Source: JBBSOW01 sp038259365 (GTDB lineage Bacteria > Actinomycetota > Actinomycetes > Propionibacteriales > Propionibacteriaceae). From it: 10,240 bases of DNA. The stretch lies in assembly GCA_038259365.1 (NCBI GenBank), contig JBBSOW010000113.1, positions 1-10,240 on the forward strand. Direction: 5' to 3'. How positions within the stretch are numbered: the first letter of the stretch is position 1; the number at the start of each line of letters is the position of its first letter. This document shows, piece after piece, positions 6,907 to 10,240 of the stretch. The position numbers were made by a program, and so were the translations under genes. The notes beneath the pieces are model-generated. The model saw only the letters and a list, made by a program, of their open reading frames with translations. It ran no database searches and had not been told where the DNA came from.

Positions 6907-7866
6907 GTGAGCGAGAACGACGCCAGCCCGACTGGGCCCGGCCTGCCCCCACCCCCGCACTACTCCGGGGTACGCACCGGCAACCTGCGGGCCGGGGAGC
7001 GGGTCACCCTCTTCGACCCGAAGGGCCGTCGCCACTCCATCCTGCTCACCGCGGGAGGGGTGTTTCACACGACCAGGGGCGGGATCAGCCACGACGAACT
7101 GATCGACGGGCCCCAAGGCGTGGTGGTCACCTCGGCCGGCGGCACCAACTATCTGGCGCTGCGTCCGCTGTTGCGCGAATTCGCCGTCGCCATGCCGCGC
7201 GAGGCAGCGGTCGTCTACCCCAAGGACGCGGCGCAGATCGTCTCCATCGCCGACATCTTTCCGGGCGCTCGGGTGTTGGAAGCCGGAGCCGGTTCGGGCG
7301 CTTTGACGATGTCGCTGCTGCGCGCCCTCGGTCCCGGCGGGCGGCTCTACAGCTTCGAGCGGCGCGAGGAGTTCGCCGTCGTCGCCAAGCGCAACGTCGA
7401 GAACTTCATCGGTGGCCCACACCCGAGCTGGGATCTCCGCGTGGGCGACCTCGTGCCCGAGCTGGAGGCCAACCCCGAGGATCCGGGCGAGCTCGACCGC
7501 GCGATCCTCGACATGCTGGCTCCCTGGGAGTGCGTCGAGGTGCTGGCGGATCGGTTGGTGCCGGGCGGGGTGTTGTGTTGTTACGTCGCCACCGCGACCC
7601 AGCTGGGCCGGGTGATGGACACGATCCGCGCCCACGGTGGCTTCACCGAGCCCCAGGCCATCGAGACCTCCGTGCGCGATTGGCACGCCGAGGGGTTGGC
7701 GATCCGCCCCGCCCACTCGACCACCGGGCACACCGGGTTTTTGGTGCACGCGCGTCGGCTCGCCCCCGGCGTCACGACCCCGCTGCGCAAGCGCCGCCCA
7801 GCGCCGGGCGCCTACGGCCCCGATTACACCGGCCCGCGGCCGGCGGGGATTCCGCTCGAATCCTGA
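6907..7866 (+). CDS. trmI: tRNA (adenine-58-N1)-methyltransferase
   Basis: TrmI uses SAM to methylate N1 of adenosine 58 in the T-loop of tRNAs, acting as a tetramer in the cytoplasm. The 319-residue product resembles Rv2118c of M. tuberculosis. The N-terminal small domain (about 20-100) contains RAGERVTLFDPKGRRHSILL. It is joined by YPKDAAQIVSIADIFPGARV to a Rossmann-type methyltransferase fold. SAM-binding motif I is LEAGAGSGALT (124-134), the acidic end of the next strand is SFERREEF with Glu151, and the catalytic-region motif is ILDMLAPWE with Asp202. The basic C-terminal tail (RKRRPAPGAYGPDYTGPRP) is typical of actinobacterial members. GTG 6907 has a good ribosome site. Position directly before the proteasomal ATPase gene is a conserved actinobacterial linkage, although the two differ in function and arc seems to have its own promoter. 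The gene is intact. Confidence 0.96.
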   Translation: MSENDASPTGPGLPPPPHYSGVRTGNLRAGERVTLFDPKGRRHSILLTAGGVFHTTRGGISHDELIDGPQGVVVTSAGGTNYLALRPLLREFAVAMPREAAVVYPKDAAQIVSIADIFPGARVLEAGAGSGALTMSLLRALGPGGRLYSFERREEFAVVAKRNVENFIGGPHPSWDLRVGDLVPELEANPEDPGELDRAILDMLAPWECVEVLADRLVPGGVLCCYVATATQLGRVMDTIRAHGGFTEPQAIETSVRDWHAEGLAIRPAHSTTGHTGFLVHARRLAPGVTTPLRKRRPAPGAYGPDYTGPRPAGIPLES

Positions 7867-7877
7867 GCGTCCGCGAG

Positions 7878-7911
7878 GGTGGCGCCGAACTCCGAGCCTG
7901 TCGGGCGCACC
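7878..7911. repeat. Imperfect inverted repeat between trmI and arc
   Basis: GGTGGCGCCGA (7878-7888) and TCGGGCGCACC (7901-7911) can form a ten-pair stem with one unpaired G on each side and a 12-base loop. It starts 12 bases after the trmI stop and ends three bases before the arc -10 box. No T-run follows, so it is not a standard intrinsic terminator. It could be a weak end for trmI transcripts or a dyad operator over the -35 region of arc; the sequence alone does not decide. Confidence 0.4.
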
Positions 7912-7914
7912 GGG

Positions 7915-7920
7915 TAGGGT
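7915..7920 (+). promoter_or_regulatory. Putative leaderless promoter -10 of arc/mpa
   Basis: TAGGGT fits the TANNNT pattern and is followed by exactly seven bases (CGTGCAC) and then ATG at 7928. The expected transcription start coincides with the initiation codon. There is no Shine-Dalgarno sequence before this ATG, which supports a leaderless mRNA and a promoter separate from trmI. No clear -35 hexamer is seen. Confidence 0.55.
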
Positions 7921-7927
7921 CGTGCAC

Positions 7928-9709
7928 ATGTCGAGTTCGGATCAAGCCCCTTCCTCCCCGGCTTCGCCACCGCGCAGTGGCGAAGCCCAACTCGCCGCGG
8001 AGGTCTACCGTCTGCGCGACGAGGTGGCGAGCCTGCGCGAGAGTGCCGCCGCCCATCCGTTCGCTCTCGAGCGGGCCGAGCGGAGGCTGAACGATGCCCG
8101 GGCCGATGCCCGTCAGCTCAACACCACCAACGCCAGGCTCACGACCACCCTGCGCGAGGCGCGGGAGAAGCTCATCGAGCTGCGCGGTCAGATGGAGGCG
8201 ATGGGCACCCCGCCCAACAGCTTCGCGACCGCTATGGGCGAAGCGGAAGGCGAAGAGGCCCGCGAGCTCGACGTCAGCGTCAACGGTCGTCGGATGCACG
8301 TCAACATCAGCCCGGAGGTGTCTGAGGAGATCGTCGTCGGATCCGATCTGCTGCTGAACGAGGCCATGGTCGTGGTGGGGGTTCGCCCGAGCAATGGCAC
8401 CGGTGAGGTGATGTTCTGCAAGGATCTTCTTCCCGGCTCCGAGCGGGCCCTGGTGGTCAGCAGCGCCGACGATGAAGAGGTGGTGTGGCTGTCGGGGGCG
8501 CTGCGCCAAAAGAATCCGCGCGCCGGTGACTCCCTGCTGGTGGATCGCCGCTCCAACTTCGCGTTGGAGAAGATCCCCAAGCTGGAGGTCGAGGATCTGG
8601 TGCTCGAACAGGTGCCCGACATCGATTACACCAACATCGGCGGCTTGGGACGCCAGATCGACATGATCCGCGACGCCGTCGAGCTGCCCTTCCTGCACCG
8701 CGAGCTGTTCGACGAGTACGACCTGGCCCCACCCAAGGGCATCCTGCTCTACGGCCCTCCCGGTTGCGGCAAGACCATGATCGCCAAGGCGGTGGCGAAC
8801 TCGCTGGCCAAGAAGGTTGCCGCCCGCGACAGCACGGGCGGGCAAAGCCACCAGGCGCGCAGCTTCTTCCTCAACGTCAAGGGCCCCGAGCTGCTGAACA
8901 AGTACGTTGGGGAGACCGAGCGCCACATCCGCCAGATCTTCACCCGCGCCAAGGAGAAGGCCTCGGCCGGCCTCCCCGTGGTGGTGTTCTTCGACGAGAT
9001 GGAATCACTGTTCCGCACCCGCGGCACCGGGGTCTCCTCGGACGTGGAGAACACGATCGTGCCCCAGCTGCTCAGCGAGATCGACGGCGTCGAGGGGTTG
9101 GCCAACGTCATCATCATCGGCGCCTCCAACCGCGAAGACATGATCGATCCCGCGATCCTGCGGCCGGGCCGCTTGGACGTCAAGATCAAGGTGGAGCGGC
9201 CCGACGCCGAGGGAGCCCGCGAGATCTTCGCCAAATACCTGACGCCGGCGCTGCCCCTGCACACCCACGACGTCGCCGAGTTCGGCGGCGACGCCGAAGC
9301 CTGCCGGTGGGCGATGATCGATCGGACGGTGGAACACATCTACGCCGAGAACGAGGAGAACCAGTTCCTCGAGGTGACCTACGCGAGCGGCGACAAGGAG
9401 ACCCTGTACTTCAAGGACTTCAACTCCGGCGCCATGGTGCGCAACATCGTCGGGCGGGCCAAGAAGTTCGCCATCAAGCAGCAGATCGAAACCGGGGTGG
9501 CCGGCATCCGCATCGAGCACCTCATGCAGGGCTGCCACGACGAGTTCATCGAGAACGAAGACCTGCCCAACACCACCAATCCCGACGATTGGGCCCGGGT
9601 CTCGGGCAAGAAGGGGGAACGCATCGTATTCATCCGCACCCTCATCCACGACAAGCGGCCCGGGGGCAAGAGCATCGAAACCCTCGAGAACACCGGCCAG
9701 TACCTTTAG
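7928..9709 (+). CDS. arc: Proteasome-associated AAA ATPase (ARC/Mpa)
   Basis: This hexameric ATPase recognises Pup-tagged proteins, unfolds them and feeds them into the 20S proteasome; the gene is called mpa in mycobacteria. The 593-residue product matches the family from end to end. It has an N-terminal coiled coil that binds Pup (about 19-95), tandem OB-fold segment (about 100-230), and an AAA module with Walker A GPPGCGKT (276-283), pore-loop segment LLNKYVGE (about 322-329), Walker B VVVFFDEME (351-359, Asp356 and Glu357), and the conserved ASNREDMIDPAILRPGRLD. The C-terminus is GQYL, the motif that docks on the 20S proteasome, so the protein should be coupled to proteolysis. The ATG at 7928 follows a -10 box at seven bases; the frame stays open further upstream, but that part overlaps trmI. 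Two TAG stops stand in tandem. pup, dop and prcBA are not directly downstream, where a convergent gene lies instead. Confidence 0.97.
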   Translation: MSSSDQAPSSPASPPRSGEAQLAAEVYRLRDEVASLRESAAAHPFALERAERRLNDARADARQLNTTNARLTTTLREAREKLIELRGQMEAMGTPPNSFATAMGEAEGEEARELDVSVNGRRMHVNISPEVSEEIVVGSDLLLNEAMVVVGVRPSNGTGEVMFCKDLLPGSERALVVSSADDEEVVWLSGALRQKNPRAGDSLLVDRRSNFALEKIPKLEVEDLVLEQVPDIDYTNIGGLGRQIDMIRDAVELPFLHRELFDEYDLAPPKGILLYGPPGCGKTMIAKAVANSLAKKVAARDSTGGQSHQARSFFLNVKGPELLNKYVGETERHIRQIFTRAKEKASAGLPVVVFFDEMESLFRTRGTGVSSDVENTIVPQLLSEIDGVEGLANVIIIGASNREDMIDPAILRPGRLDVKIKVERPDAEGAREIFAKYLTPALPLHTHDVAEFGGDAEACRWAMIDRTVEHIYAENEENQFLEVTYASGDKETLYFKDFNSGAMVRNIVGRAKKFAIKQQIETGVAGIRIEHLMQGCHDEFIENEDLPNTTNPDDWARVSGKKGERIVFIRTLIHDKRPGGKSIETLENTGQYL

Positions 9710-9740
9710 TAGCCGGCCAACAACCAGATCAGCCACCCCA

Positions 9741-10240
9741 TCAGCTTCTCTGTCTGAACACGACCCGCTTGGTGCCGTCCGGTTTGCTGGTGATGGTGTT
9801 CAAGTAGCCGGTGTCATGGATTTTGCCGTGGTGGCGCGGACACAACGGGATCGCCCGATCTAAATCTGTCGTGCCGCCGTGTTGCCACGGATGCTGATGG
9901 TGGAGTTCGGACCACGCGTAGGGGCGGTCGCAGCCGGCCGTCGCGCACGAGTCGTACTTGGTGGCGAGCGTGGTGCGTTGGGCCTCGCTGAAGAATCGTC
10001 GTTCGCGGCCCAAATCCAGCGGCACCGACGCCCCGCCCAACACCGCCGGCACGATCCCGGCGTTACAGGCCAGCTTGCGGGCCTTCTCGGCCGAGACGAC
10101 GATCCGACATCCGTACCCGCCACCTTGACCTGGCCCCGGAGTTGGTCGAGATCGATGGTGACGATCACGGTCGCGGCGACCTTGGCGTGTAGGCGGTCGG
10201 TGGGCAGGTGTTCGAGGAGTTCGACCAGCGCGAGCCCGTA
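9741..10240 (-). pseudogene. DUF222/HNH endonuclease family gene (13E12-repeat type), frameshifted, 5' end beyond window
   Basis: The gene enters from the right edge. Its first visible frame reads VTIDLDQLRGQVKVAGTD, typical of the end of a DUF222 domain. At about 10104-10120 the family homology jumps to another frame: CRIVVSAEKARKLACNAGIV, then PAVLGG, and the HNH nuclease domain. That domain has a Cys pair (CATAGC), the core SELHHQHPW with GGTTDLDRAIPLC, and the final HH of PRHHGKIH (about 9815-9935). The stop is TGA at 9741-9743. If not shifted, the first frame would run on into unrelated sequence and end near 9860 without the HNH domain. This suggests a decayed copy or a sequencing error. 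An open frame beginning at a GTG at 10052 covers only the HNH part, but that GTG lies inside the conserved IVPAVLGG motif and is unlikely to be a start. Such genes are multicopy in actinobacteria and include the M. tuberculosis REP13E12 family. It converges on arc with a 31-base gap. Confidence 0.7.

Noticed and set aside
6093..8090. A 665-codon plus-strand frame crossing the binding-protein gene, trmI and the start of arc
   Set aside because: It is Arg- and Pro-rich without family features and overlaps three well-supported genes in another frame, so it is a codon-bias shadow.
9710..10240. Lower GC content as a sign that the right-end HNH gene is recently transferred
   Set aside because: A hand count gives about 58% GC for 9781-9900, but a stretch of arc at 9301-9420 gives about 59%, so there is no clear contrast with the neighbour.
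1..10240. CRISPR arrays, tRNA or rRNA genes, insertion-sequence ends
   Set aside because: No regularly spaced repeats, no clover-leaf or GTTCRANNC-like T-loop segment with matching acceptor arms, and no transposase or terminal inverted repeats with target duplications were seen by eye.

Overview
The window is high-GC bacterial chromosome from an actinomycete (Actinomycetota). This rests on gene content and order: a PAC2-family gene divergent from a cobalamin-dependent methionine synthase (metH), a HAD phosphatase after metH, and a TrmI-type tRNA m1A58 methyltransferase directly before the proteasomal ATPase Arc/Mpa. The same neighbourhood, with additions, is known around Rv2115c-Rv2125 of Mycobacterium tuberculosis and around metH/arc of Corynebacterium. 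I cannot fix the genus. A DUF222/HNH (13E12-repeat type) gene at the right edge also fits Actinomycetota.

Layout: 1-840 (-) PAC2-family protein. 841-950 is a divergent control region with -10 boxes for both sides, a perfect Shine-Dalgarno sequence and a possible 18-codon leader ORF. 951-4460 (+) metH, all four modules present. 4550-5317 (+) HAD phosphatase, overlapping by 4 bp (ATGA) the next gene. 5314-6828 (+) a family-5 solute-binding lipoprotein with no permease or ATPase genes beside it. 6907-7866 (+) trmI. 7878-7927 holds an imperfect inverted repeat and a -10 box. 7928-9709 (+) arc/mpa. 9741-10240 (-) a DUF222/HNH gene, convergent with arc, running off the window and apparently frameshifted.

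How the parts relate: MetH regenerates methionine from homocysteine, feeding the SAM that TrmI consumes. Arc unfolds pupylated proteins for the 20S proteasome; its C-terminal GQYL motif is intact. The rest of the Pup pathway (pup, dop, prcBA) is not in the window. The gene directly downstream of arc is instead the convergent DUF222/HNH gene. No gene-free stretch exceeds about 110 bases.

Most of the window is conserved housekeeping sequence, and I see no clear new defence or mobile system. The most useful observations concern expression. Several starts have a -10-like hexamer 7-8 nt upstream, the geometry of leaderless transcripts. metH has a second, conflicting signal: a strong Shine-Dalgarno sequence in front of a short overlapping ORF. 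The HAD gene is coupled directly to an orphan binding-protein gene, where hisE-hisG lie in Corynebacterium.
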